NCBI GenBank assembly: GCA_037577475.1
Contig: JBAGJB010000221.1
Coordinates: 186,001-250,000 of the forward strand
From: Chaunax sp. Z400
Lineage: Eukaryota; Chordata; Actinopteri; Lophiiformes; Chaunacidae
DNA length: 64,000 bases
Direction: 5' to 3'
Part shown: piece after piece, positions 13,701 to 26,891 of the stretch
Position numbering within the stretch: position 1 is the first letter of the stretch
Layout of the letters: each line of letters starts with the position of its first letter
The notes under the pieces: model-generated
Told to the model about the DNA's origin: nothing
The model's database searches: none
The model's input: only the letters and a program-made list of their open reading frames with translations
Position numbers and translations under genes: made by a program

Positions 13701-15382
13701 GTAGGGGCGTATTTTGAATGTCTGTATCTCGGGAACGGAAGGTCGTAGAGACTCGCGGACAAGTGTGGGTTAGGGGTTAGGGTTAGGGTTAGGTTGGGTT
13801 AAGGGGATAAAAACTCAATCGGGGCCCTACCCGGGTTGGTAACTTTTGAACGGAAGGTCGTAGAGACTCGGGGATAAGCTCTTTCAATGGTTTTATGGGG
13901 TCTCCAAGAACGCCAGCAGGTAAACCGAGTCCCTACGACTTACGGTTCCCGAGATATGACATGTATTTTTGGTGATTTTTGGAATGTTTGTATCTCGGGA
14001 ACGGAAGGTCGTAGAGACTCGGGGAGAAGTCTGGCGTGTTCAGAGACCACGAATTATGTCCGACGGATCAGGGTCCCGAGTCTCTACGACCTTCCGTTCC
14101 CGAGTTATACTCAAGTTTATTTTCCCATTGAAGTGAATGGGCTTTGGTTCGCCTATAGTGAATGTGTGTATCTCGGAAACGGAAGGTCGTAGAGACTCGG
14201 GACCAACGTCCGTTTAGGGGTTTATGTGGTCTCTGAGAACACCAGTCTTTGTCCCGAGTCTGTGCGACCTTCCTTTCCCGATATATGACATGTCCAGTAG
14301 GGGCGTATTTTGAATGTCTGTATCTCGGGAACGGAAGGTCGTAGAGACTCGGGGAGAAGTCTGACGTGTTCAGAGACCACGAATTATGTCCGACGGATCA
14401 GGGTCCCGAGTCTCTACGACCTTCCGTTCCCGAGTTATACTCAAGTTTATTGTCCCATTGAAGTGAATGGGCTTTGGTTCGCCTGTAGTGAATGTGTGTA
14501 TCTCGGAAACGGAAGGTCGTAGAGACTCGGGACCAACGTCCGTCTAGGGGTTTATGTGGTCTCTGAGAACACCAGTCTTTGTCCCGAGTCTGTGCGACCT
14601 TCCTTTCCCGAGATATGACATGTCCAGTAGGGGCGTATTTTGAATGTCTGTATCTCGGGAACGGAAGGTCGTAGAGACTCGGGGAGAAGTCTGGCGTGTT
14701 CAGAGACCACGAATTATGTCCGACGGATCAGGGTCCCGAGTCTCTACGACCTTCCGTTCCCGAGTTATACTCAAGTTTATTTTCCCATTGAAGTGAATGG
14801 GCTTTGGTTCGCCTATAGTGAATGTGTGTATCTCGGAAACGGAAGGTCGTAGAGACTCGGGACCAACGTCCGTCGAGGGGTTTATGTGGTCTCTGAGAAC
14901 ACCAGTCTTTGTCCCGAGTCTGTGCGACCTTCCTTTCCCGAGATATGACATGTCCAGTAGGGGCGTATTTTGAATGTCTGTATCTCGGGAACGGAAGGTC
15001 GTAGAGACTCGCGGACAAGTGTGGGTTAGGGGTTAGGGTTAGGGTTAGGTTAAGGGGATAAAAACTCAATCGGGGCCCTACCCGGGTTGGTAACTTTTGA
15101 ACGGAAGGTCGTAGAGACTCGGGGATAAGCTCTTTCAATGGTTTTATGGGGTCTCCAAGAACGCCAGCAGGTAAACCGAGTCCCTACGACTTACGGTTCC
15201 CGAGATATGACATGTATTTTTGGTGATTTTTGGAATGTTTGTATCTCGGGAACGGAAGGTCGTAGAGACTCGGGACCAACGTCCGTCTAGGGGTTTATGT
15301 GGTCTCTGAGAACACCAGTCTTTGTCCCGAGTCTGTGCGACCTTCCTTTCCCGAGATATGACATGTCCAGTAGGGGCGTATT
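10725..15382 (+). repeat. Tandem duplication of a 2329-bp satellite block
   Basis: The segment from about 10725 is repeated 2329 bp later, starting at 13054. Private variants occur in both copies at the same offset: CGCCTGTAGTG, GTATCCCGGG, GTCCGAAGG, GGTTCACCTATAG, CCGTTTAGG, a GATATATGAC change and TTTATTGTCCC. The first few tens of bases are less alike, so the true left edge is probably near 10860. Confidence 0.85.
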
Positions 15383-16125
15383 TTGAATGTCTGTATCTCG
15401 GGAACGGAAGGTCGTAGAGACTCGGGGAGAAGTCTGGCGTGTTCAGAGACCACGAATTATGTCCGACGGATCAGGGTCCCGAGTCTCTACGACCTTCCGT
15501 TCCCGAGTTATACTCAAGTTTATTTTCCCATTGAAGTGAATGGGCTTTGGTTCGCCTATAGTGAATGTGTGTATCTCGGAAACGGAAGGTCGTAGAGACT
15601 CGGGACCAACGTCCGTCGAGGGGTTTATGTGGTCTCTGAGAACACCAGTCTTTGTCCCGAGTCTGTGCGACCTTCCTTTCCCGAGATATGACATGTCCAG
15701 TAGGGGCGTATTTTGAATGTCTGTATCTCGGGAACGGAAGGTCGTAGAGACTCGCGGACAAGTGTGGGTTAGGGGTTAGGGTTAGGGTTAGGTTAAGGGG
15801 ATAAAAACTCAATCGGGGCCCTACCCGGGTTGGTAACTTTTGAACGGAAGGTCGTAGAGACTCGGGGATAAGCTCTTTCAATGGTTTTATGGGGTCTCCA
15901 AGAACGCCAGCAGGTAAACCGAGTCCCTACGACTTACGGTTCCCGAGATATGACATGTATTTTTGGTGATTTTTGGAATGTTTGTATCTCGGGAACGGAA
16001 GGTCGTAGAGACTCGGGACCAACGTCCGTCTAGGGGTTTATGTGGTCTCTGAGAACACCAGTCTTTGTCCCGAGTCTGTGCGACCTTCCTTTCCCGAGAT
16101 ATGACATGTCCAGTAGGGGCGTATT
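14640..16125 (+). repeat. Tandem duplication of a 743-bp block
   Basis: The block starting at 14640 is repeated from 15383 with 743-bp spacing. Both copies share the rare CCGTCGAGG variant in the A subunit and a shortened telomeric tract in D. The same variant at about 12543 marks the equivalent point one 2329-bp unit earlier. The 743-bp length is the usual 748-bp unit (596 + 152) minus lost telomeric bases. Confidence 0.78.
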
Positions 16126-19100
16126 TTGAATGTCTGTATCTCGGGAACGGAAGGTCGTAGAGACTCGGGGAGAAGTCTGGCGTGTTCAGAGACCACGAAT
16201 TATGTCCGACGGATCAGGGTCCCGAGTCTCTACGACCTTCTGTTCCCGAGTTATACTCAAGTTAATCTTCCCATTGAAGTGAATGGGGTTTGGTTCGCCT
16301 ATAGTGAATGTGTGTATCTCTGAAACGGAAGGTCGTAGAGACTCAGGACCAACGTCCTTCTAGGGGTTTATGTGGTCTCTGAGAACACCAGTCTTTGTCC
16401 CGAGTCTGTGCGACCTTCCTTTCCCGAGATATGACATGTCCAGTAGGGGCGTATTTTGAATGTCTGTATCTCGGGAACGGAAGGTCGTAGAGACTCGCGG
16501 ACAAGTGTGGGTTAGGGGTTAGGGTTAGGGTTAGGGTTAGGTTAAGGGGATAAAAACTCAATCGGGGCCCTACCCGGGTTGGTAACTTTTGAACGGAAGG
16601 TCGTAGAGACTCGGGGATAAGCTCTTTCAATGGTTTTATGGGGTCTCCAAGAATGCCAGCAGGTAAACCGAGTCCCTACGACTTACGGTTCCCGAGATAT
16701 GACATGTATTTTTGGTGATTTTTGGAATGTTTGTATCTCGGGAACGGAAGGTCGTAGAGACTCGGGACCAACGTCCGTCTAGGGGTTTATGTGGTCTCTG
16801 AGAACACCAGTCTTTGTCCCGAGTCTGTGCGACCTTCCTTTCCCGAGATATGACATGTCCAGTAGGGGCGTATTTTGAATGTCTGTATCTCGGGAACGGA
16901 AGGTCGTAGAGACTCGGGGAGAAGTCTGGCGTGTTCAGAGACCACGAATTATGTCCGACGGATCAGGGTCCCGAGTCTCTACGACCTTCCGTTCCCGAGT
17001 TATACTCAAGTTCATTTTCCCATTGAAGTGAATGGGCTTTGGTTCGCCTATAGTGAATGTGTGTATCTCTGAAACGGAAGGTCGTAGAGACTCGGGACCA
17101 ACGTCCTTCTAGGGGTTTATGTGGTCTCTGAGAACACCAGTCTTTGTCCCGAGTCTGTGCGACCTTCCTTTCCCGAGATATGACATGTCCAGTAGGGGCG
17201 TATTTTGAATGTCTGTATCTCGGGAACGGAAGGTCGTAGAGACTCGCGGACAAGTGTGGGTTAGGGGTTAGGGTTAGGGTTAGGGTTAGGTTAAGGGGAT
17301 AAAAACTCAATCGGGGCCCTACCCGGGTTGGTAACTTTTGAACGGAAGGTCGTAGAGACTCGGGGATAAGCTCTTTCAATGGTTTTATGGGGTCTCCAAG
17401 AACGCCAGCAGGTAAACCGAGTCCCTACGACTTACGGTTCCCGAGATATGACATGTATTTTTGGTGATTTTTGGAATGTTTGTATCTCGGGAACGGAAGG
17501 TCGTAGAGACTCGGGGAGAAGTCTGGCGTGTTCAGAGACCACGAATTATGTCCGACGTATCAGGGTCCCGAGTCTCTACGACCTTCCGTTCCCGAGTTAT
17601 ACTCAAGTTCATTTTCCCATTGAAGTGAATGGGGTTTGGTTCGCCTATAGTGAATGTGTGTATCTCGGAAACGGAAGGTCGTAGAGACTCGGGACCAACG
17701 TCCGTCTAGGGGTTTATGTGGTCTCTGAGAACACCAGTCTTTGTCCCGAGTCTGTGCGACCTTCCTTTCCCGAGATATGACATGTCCAATAGGGGCGTAT
17801 TTTGAATGTCTGTATCTCGGGAACGGAAGGTCGTAGAGACTCGCGGACAAGTGTGGGTTAGGGGTTAGGGTTAGGGTTAGGTTAGTTTAAGGGGATAAAA
17901 ACTCAATCGGGGCCCTACCCGGGTTGGTAACTTTTGAACGGAAGGTCGTAGAGACTCGGGGATAAGCTCTTTCAATGGTTTTATGGGGTCTCCAAGAACG
18001 CCAGCAGGTAAACCGAGTCCCTACGACTTACGGTTCCCGAGATATGACATGTATTTTTGGTGATTTTTGGAATGTTTGTATCTCGGGAACGGAAGGTCGT
18101 AGAGACTCGGGACCAACGTCCGTCTAGGGGTTTATGTGGTCTCTGAGAACACCAGTCTTTGTCCCGAGTCTGTGCGACCTTCCTTTCCCGAGATATGACA
18201 TGTCCAGTAGGGGCGTATTTTGAATGTCTGTATCTCGGGAACGGAAGGTCGTAGAGACTCGGGGAGAAGTCTGGCGTGTTCAGAGACCACGAATTATGTC
18301 CGACGGATCAGGGTCCCGAGTCTCTACGACCTTCCGTTCCCGAGTTATACTCAAGTTTATTTTCCCATTGAAGTGAATGGGCTTTGGTTCGCCTAGAGTA
18401 AATGTGTGTATCTCGGAAACGGAAGGTCGTAGAGACTCGGGACCAACGTCCGTCTAGGGGTTTATGTGGTCTCTGAGAACACCAGTCTTTGTCCCGAGTC
18501 TGTGCGACCTTCCTTTCCCGAGATATGACATGTCCAGTAGGGGCGTATTTTGAATGTCTGTATCTCGGGAACGGAAGGTCGTAGAGACTCGCGGACAAGT
18601 GTGGGTTAGGGGTTAGGGTTAGGGTTAGGTTAGGTTAAGGGGATAAAAACTCAATCGGGGCCCTACCCGGGTTGGTAACTTTTGAACGGAAGGTCGTAGA
18701 GACTCGGGGATAAGCTCTTTCAATGGTTTTATGGGGTCTCCAAGAACGCCAGCAGGTAAACCGAGTCCGTACGACTTACGTTTCCCGAGATATGACATGT
18801 ATTTTTGGTGATTTTTGGAATGTTTGTATCTCGGGATCGGAAGGTCGTAGAGACTCGGGGAGAAGTCTGGCGTGTTCAGAGACCACGAATTATGTCCGAC
18901 GGATCAGGGTCCCGAGTCTCTACGACCTTCCGTTCCCGAGTTATACTCAAGTTCATTTTCCCATTGAAGTGAATGGGGTTTGGTTCGCCTATAGTGAATG
19001 TGTGTATCTTGGAAACGGAAGGTCGTAGAGACTCGGGACCAACGTCCATCTAGGGGTTTATGTGGTCTCTGAGAACACCAGTCTTTGTCCCGAGTCTGTG

Positions 19101-22100
19101 CGACCTTCCTTTCCCGAGATATGACATGTCCAGTAGGGGCGTATTTTGAATGTCTGTATCTCGGGAACGGAAGGTCGTAGAGACTCGCGGACAAGTGTGG
19201 GTTAGGGGTTAGGGTTAGGGTTAGGTTAGTTTAAGGGGATAAAAACTCAATCGGGGCCCTACCCGGGTTGGTAACTTTTGAACGGAAGGTCGTAGAGACT
19301 CGGGGATAAGCTCTTTCAATGGTTTTATGGGGTCTCCAAGAACGCCAGCAGGTAAACCGAGTCCCTACGACTTACGGTTCCCGAGATATGACATGTATTT
19401 TTGGTGATTTTTGGAATGTTTGTATCTCGGGAACGGAAGGTCGTAGAGACTCGGGGAGAAGTCTGGCGTGTTCAGAGACCACGAATTATGTCCGACGGAT
19501 CAGGGTCCCGAGTCTCTACGACCTTCCGTTCCCGAGTTATACTCAAGTTCATTTTCCCATTGAAGTGAATGGGGTTTGGTTCGCCTATAGTGAATGTGTG
19601 TATCTCGGAAACGGAAGGTCGTAGAGACTCGGGACCAACGTCAGTCTAGGGGTTTATGTGGTCTCTGAGAACACCAGTCTTTGTCCCGAGTCTGTGCGAC
19701 CTTCCTTTCCCGAGATATGACATGTCCAGTAGGGGCGTATTTTGAATGTCTGTATCTCGGGAACGGAAGGTCGTAGAGACTCGGGGATAAGCTCTTTCAA
19801 TGGTTTTATGGGGTCTCCAAGAACGCCAGCAGGTAAACCGAGTCTCTACGACTTACGTTTCCCGAGATATGACATGTATTTTTGGTGATTTTTGGAATGT
19901 TTGTATCTCGGGAACGGAAGGTCGTAGAGACTCGGGGAGAAGTCTGGCGTGTTCAGAGACCACGAATTATGTCCGACGGATCAGGGTCCCGAGTCTCTAC
20001 GACCTTCCGTTCCCGAGTTATACTCAAGTTCATTTTCCCATTGAAGTGAATGGGGTTTGGTTCGCCTATAGTGAATGTGTGTATCTCGGAAACGGAAGGT
20101 CGTAGAGACTCGGGACCAACGTCCGTCTAGGGGTTTATGTGGTCTCTGAGAACACCAGTCTTTGTCCCGAGTCTGTGCGACCTTCCTTTCCCGAGATATG
20201 ACATGTCCAGTAGGGGCGTATTTTGAATGTCTGTATCTCGGGAACGGAAGGTCGTAGAGACTCGCGGACAAGTGTGGGTTAGGGGTTAGGGTTAGGGTTA
20301 GGTTAGTTTAAGGGGATAAAAACTCAATCGGGGCCCTACCCGGGTTGGTAACTTTTGAACGGAAGGTCGTAGAGACTCGGGGATAAGCTCTTTCAATGGT
20401 TTTATGGGGTCTCCAAGAACGCCAGCAGGTAAACCGAGTCCCTACGACTTACGGTTCCCGAGATATGACATGTATTTTTGGTGATTTTTGGAATGTTTGT
20501 ATCTCGGGAACGGAAGGTCGTAGAGACTCGGGGAGAAGTCTGGCGTGTTCAGAGCCCACGAATTATGTCCGACGGATCAGGGTCCCGAGTCTCTACGACC
20601 TTCCGTTCCCGAGTTATACTCAAGTTCATTTTCCCATTGAAGTGAATGGGGTTTGGTTCGCCTATAGTGAATGTGTGTATCTTGGAAACGGAAGGTCGTA
20701 GAGACTCGGGACCAACGTCCATCTAGGGGTTTATGTGGTCTCTGAGAACACCAGTCTTTGTCCCGAGTCTGTGCGACCTTCCTTTCCCGAGATATGACAT
20801 GTCCAGTAGGGGCGTATTTTGAATGTCTGTATCTCGGGAACGGAAGGTCGTAGAGACTCGCGGACAAGTGTGGGTTAGGGGTTAGGGTTAGGGTTAGGTT
20901 AGTTTAAGGGGATAAAAACTCAATCGGGGCCCTACCCGGGTTGGTAACTTTTGAACGGAAGGTCGTAGAGACTCGGGGATAAGCTCTTTCAATGGTTTTA
21001 TGGGGTCTCCAAGAACGCCAGCAGGTAAACCGAGTCCCTACGACTTACGGTTCCCGAGATATGACATGTATTTTTGGTGATTTTTGGAATGTTTGTATCT
21101 CGGGAACGGAAGGTCGTAGAGACTCGGGGAGAAGTCTGGCGTGTTCAGAGCCCACGAATTATGTCCAACGGATCAGGGTCCCGAGTCTCTACGACCTTCC
21201 GTTCCCGAGTTATACTCAAGTTCATTTTCCCATTGAAGTGAATGGGGTTTGGTTCGCCTATAGTGAATGTGTGTATCTTGGAAACGGAAGGTCGTAGAGA
21301 CTCGGGACCAACGTCCATCTAGGGGTTTATGTGGTCTCTGAGAACACCAGTCTTTGTCCCGAGTCTGTGCGACCTTCCTTTCCCGAGATATGACATGTCC
21401 AGTAGGGGCGTATTTTGAATGTCTGTATCTCGGGAACGGAAGGTCGTAGAGACTCGCGGACAAGTGTGGGTTAGGGGTTAGGGTTAGGGTTAGGTTAGTT
21501 TAAGGGGATAAAAACTCAATCGGGGCCCTACCCGGGTTGGTAACTTTTGAACGGAAGGTCGTAGAGACTCGGGGATAAGCTCTTTCAATGGTTTTATGGG
21601 GTCTCCAAGAACGCCAGCAGGTAAACCGAGTCCCTACGACTTACGGTTCCCGAGATATGACATGTATTTTTGGTGATTTTTGGAATGTTTGTATCTCGGG
21701 AACGGAAGGTCGTAGAGACTCGGGGAGAAGTCTGGCGTGTTCAGAGCCCACGAATTATGTCCGACGGATCAGGGTCCCGAGTCTCTACGACCTTCCGTTC
21801 CCGAGTTATACTCAAGTTTATTTTCCCATTGAAGTGAATGGGCTTTGGTTCGCCTAGAGTAAATGTGTGTATCTCGGAAACGGAAGGTCGTAGAGACTCG
21901 GGACCAACGTCCGTCTAGGGGTTTATGTGGTCTCTGAGAACACCAGTCTTTGTCCCGAGTCTGTGCGACCTTCCTTTCCCGAGATATGACATGTCCAGTA
22001 GGGGCGTATTTTGAATGTCTGTATCTCGGGAACGGAAGGTCGTAGAGACTCGCGGACAAGTGTGGGTTAGGGGTTAGGGTTAGGGTTAGGTTAGGTTAAG

Positions 22101-25100
22101 GGGATAAAAACTCAATCGGGGCCCTACCCGGGTTGGTAACTTTTGAACGGAAGGTCGTAGAGACTCGGGGATAAGCTCTTTCAATGGTTTTATGGGGTCT
22201 CCAAGAACGCCAGCAGGTAAACCGAGTCCCTACGACTTACGTTTCCCGAGATATGACATGTATTTTTGGTGATTTTTGGAATGTTTGTATCTCGGGAACG
22301 GAAGGTCGTAGAGACTCGGGGAGAAGTCTGGCGTGTTCAGGGACCACGAATTATGTCCGACGGATCAGGGTCCCGAGTCTCTACGACCTTCCGTTCCCGA
22401 GTTATACTCAAGTTTATTTTCCCATTGAAGTGAATGGGGTTTGGTTCGCCTATAGTGAATGTGTTTATCTCGGAAACGGAAGGTCGTAGAGACTCGGGAC
22501 CAACGTCCGTCTAGGGGTTTATGTGGTCTCTGAGAACACCAGTCTTTGTCCCGAGTCTGTGCGACCTTCCTTTCCCGAGATATGACATGTCCAGTAGGGG
22601 CGTATTTTGAATGTCTGTATCTCGGGAACGGAAGGTCGTAGAGACTAGCGGACAAGTGTGGGTTAGGGTTAGGGTTAGGGTTAGGTTAGGTTAAGGGGAT
22701 AAAAACTCAATCCGGGCCGTACCCGGGTTGGTAACTTTTGAACGGAAGGTCGTAGAGACTCGGGGATAAGCTCTTTCAATGGTTTTATGGGGTCTCCAAG
22801 AACGCCAGCAGGTAAACCGAGTCCCTACGACTTACGGTTCCCGAGATATGACATGTATTTTTGGTGATTTTTGGAATGTTTGTATCTCGGGAACGAAAGG
22901 TCGTAGAGACTCGGGACCAACGTCCGTCTAGCGGTTTATGTGGTCTCTGAGAACACCAGTCTTTGTCCCGAGTCTGTGCGACCTTCCTTTCCCAAGATAT
23001 GACATGTCCAGTAGGGGCGTATTTTGAATGTCTGTATCTCGGGAACGGAAGGTCGTAGAGACTCGGGGAGAAGTCTGGCGTGTTCAGAGACCACGAATTA
23101 TGTCCGACGGATCAGGGTCCCGAGTCTCTACGACCTTCCGTTCCCGAGTTATACTCAAGTTTATTTTCCCAATGAAGTGAATGGGCTTTGGTTCGCCTAT
23201 AGTGAATGTGTGTATCTCTGAAACGGAAGGTCGTAGAGACTCGGGACCAACGTCCGTCTAGGGGTTTATGTGGTCTCTGAGAACACCAGTCTTTGTCCCG
23301 AGTCTGTGCGACCTTCCTTTCCCGAGATATGACATGTCCAGTAGGGGCGTATTTTGAATGTCTGTATCTCGGGAACGGAAGGTCGTAGAGACTCGGGGAG
23401 AAGTCTGGCGTGTTCAGGGACCACGAATTATGTACGACGGATCAGGGTCCCGAGTCTCTACGACCTTCCGTTCCCGAGTTATACTCAAGTTTATTTTCCC
23501 ATTGAAGTGAATGGGGTTTGGTTCGCCTATAGTGAATGTGTGTATCTCGGAAACGGAAGGTCGTAGAGACTCGGGACCAACGTCCGTCTAGGGGTTTATG
23601 TGGTCTCTGAGAACACCAGTCTTTGTCCCGAGTCTGTGCGACCTTCCTTTCCCGAGATATGACATGTCCAGTAGGGGCGTATTTTGAATGTCTGTATCTC
23701 GGGAACGGAAGGTCGTAGAGACTCGGGGAGAAGTCTGGCGTGTTCAGAGACCACGAATTATGTCCGACGGATCAGGGTCCCGAGTCTCTACGACCTTCCG
23801 TTCCCGAGTTATACTCAAGTTTATTTTCCCATTGAAGTGAATGGGCTTTGGTTCGCCTATAGTGAATGTGTCTATCTCGGAAACGGAAGGTCGTAGAGAC
23901 TCGGGACCAACGTCCGTCTAGGGGTTTATGTGGTCTCTGAGAACACCAGTCTTTGTCCCGAGTCTGTGCGACCTTCCTTTCCCGAAATATGACATGTCCA
24001 GTAGGTGCGTATTTTGAATGTCTGTATCTCGGGAACGGAAGGTCGTAGAGACTCGGGGATAAGCTCTTTCAATGGTTTTATGGAGTCTCCAAGAACGCCA
24101 GCAGGTAAACCGAGTCTCTACGACTTACGGTTCCCGAGATATGACATGTATTTTTGGTGATTTTTGGAATGTTTGTATCTCGGGAACGGAAGGTCGTAGA
24201 GACTCGGGGAGAAGTCTGGCGTGTTCAGGGACCACGAATTATGTCCGACGGATCAGGGTCCCGAGTCTCTACGACCTTCCGTTCCCGAGTTATACTCAAG
24301 TTTATTTTCGCATTGAAGTGAATGGGGTTTGGTTCGCCTATAGTGAATGTGTGTATCTCGGAAACGGAAGGTCGTAGAGACTCGGGACCAACGTCCGTCT
24401 AAGGGTTTATGTGGTCTCTGAGAACACCAGTCTTTGTCCCGAGTCTGTGCGACCTTCATTTCCCGAGATATGACATGTCCAGTAGGGGCGTATTTTGAAT
24501 GTCTGTATCTCGGGAACGGAAGGTCGTAGAGACACGGGGAGAAGTCTGGCGTGTTCAGAGACCACGAATTATGTCCGACGGATCAGGGTCCCGAGTCTCT
24601 ACGACCTTCCGTTCCCGAGTTATACTCAAGTTTATTTTCCCATTGAAGTGAATGGGCTTTGGTTCGCCTATAGTGAATGTGTGTATCTCGGAAACGGAAG
24701 GTCGTAGAGACTCGGGACCAACGTCCGTCTAGGGGTTTATGTGGTCTCTGAGAACACCAGTCTTTGTCCCGAGTCTGTGCGACCTTCCTTTCCCGAGATA
24801 TGACATGTCCAGTAGGGGCGTATTTTGAATGTCTGTATCTCGGGAACGGAAGGTCGTAGAGACACGGGGAGAAGTCTGGCGTGTTCAGAGACCACGAATT
24901 ATGTCCGACGGATCAGGGTCCCGAGTCTCTACGACCTTCCGTTCCCGAGTTATACTCAAGTTTATTTTCCCATTGAAGTGAATGGGCTTTGGTTCGCCTA
25001 TAGTGAATGTGTGTATCTCGGAAATGGAAGGTCGTAGAGACTCGGGACCAACGTCCGTCTAGGGGTTTATGTGGTCTCTGAGAACACCAGTCTTTGTCCC

Positions 25101-26891
25101 GAGTCTGTGCGACCTTCCTTTCCCGAGATATGACATGTCCAGTAGGGGCGTATTTTGAATGTCTGTATCTCGGGAACGGAAGGTCGTAGAAACTCGCGGA
25201 CAAGTGTGGGTTAGGGGTTAGGGTTACGGTTAGGGTTAGGGTTAAGGGGATAAAAACTCAATCGGGGCCCTACCCGGGTTGGTAACTTTTGAACGGAAGG
25301 TCGTAGAGACTCTGGGATAAGCTCTTTCAATGGTTTTATGGGGTCTCCAAGAACGCCAGCAGGTAAACCGAGTCTCTACGACTTACGGTTCCCGAGATAT
25401 GACATGTATTTTTGGTGATTTTTGGAATGTTTGTATCTCGGGAACGGAAGGTCGTAGAGACTCGGGGAGAAGTCTGGCGTGTTCAGGGACCACGAATTAT
25501 GTCTGACGGATCAGGGTCCCGAGTCTCTACGACCTTCCGTTCCCGAGTTATACTCAAGTTTATTTTCGCATTGAAGTGAATGGGGTTTGGTTCGCCTATA
25601 GTGAATGTGTGTATCTCGGAAACGGAAGGTCGTAGAGACTCGGGACCAACGTCCGTCTAGGGGTTTATGTGGTCTCTGAGAACACCAGTCTTTGTCCCGA
25701 GTCTGTGCGACCTTCCTTTCCCGAGATATGACATGTCCAGTAGGGGCGTATTTTGAATGTCTGTATCTCGGGAACGGAAGGTCGTAGAGACTAGCGGACA
25801 AGTGTGGGTTAGGGGTTAGGGTTAGGGTTAGGGTTAGGTTAGGTTAAGGGGATAAAAACTCAATCGGGGCCGTACCCGGGTTGGTAACTTTTGAACGGAA
25901 GGTCGTAGAGACTCGGGGATAAGCTCTTTCAATGGTTTTATGGGGTCTCCAAGAACGCCAGCAGGTAAACCGAGTCCCTACGACTTACGGTTCCTGAGAT
26001 ATGACATGTATTTTTGGTGATTTTTGGAATGTTTGTATCTCGGGAACGAAAGGTCGTAGAGACTCGGGACCAACGTCCTTCTAGGGGTTTATGTGGTCTC
26101 TGAGAACACCAGTCTTTGTCCCGAGTCTGTGCGACCTTCCTTTCCCGAGATATGACATGTCCAGTAGGGGCGTATTTTGAATGTCTGTATCTCGGGAACG
26201 GAAGGTCGTAGAGACACGGGGAGAAGTCTGGCGTGTTCAGAGACCACGAATTATGTCCGACGGATCAGGGTCCCGAGTCTCTACGACCTTCCGTTCCCGA
26301 GTTATACTCAAGTTTATTTTCCCATTGAAGTGAATGGGCTTTGGTTCGCCTATAGTGAATGTGTGTATCTCGGAAACGGAAGGTCGTAGAGACTCGGGAC
26401 CAACGTCCGTCTAGGGGTTTATGTGGTCTCTGAGAACACCAGTCTTTGTCCCGAGTCTGTGCGACCTTCCTTTCCCGAGATATGACATGTCCAGTAGGGG
26501 CGTATTTTGAATGTCTGTATCTCGGGAACGGAAGGTCGTAGAGACTCGGGGATAAGCTCTTTCAATGGTTTTATGGAGTCTCCAAGAACGGCAGCAGGTA
26601 AACCGAGTCTCTACGACTTACGGTTCCCGAGATATGACATGTATTTTTGGTGATTTTTGGAATGTTTGTATCTCGGGAACGGAAGGTCGTAGAGACTCGG
26701 GGAGAAGTCTGGCGTGTTCAGGGACCACGAATTATGTCCGACCGATCAGGGTCCCGAGTCTCTACGACCTTCCGTTCCCGAGTTATACTCAAGTTTATTT
26801 TCCCATTGAAGTGAATGGGGTTTGGTTCGCCTATAGTGAATGTGTGTATCTCTGAAACGGAAGGTCGTAGAGACTCGGGACCAACGTCCTT

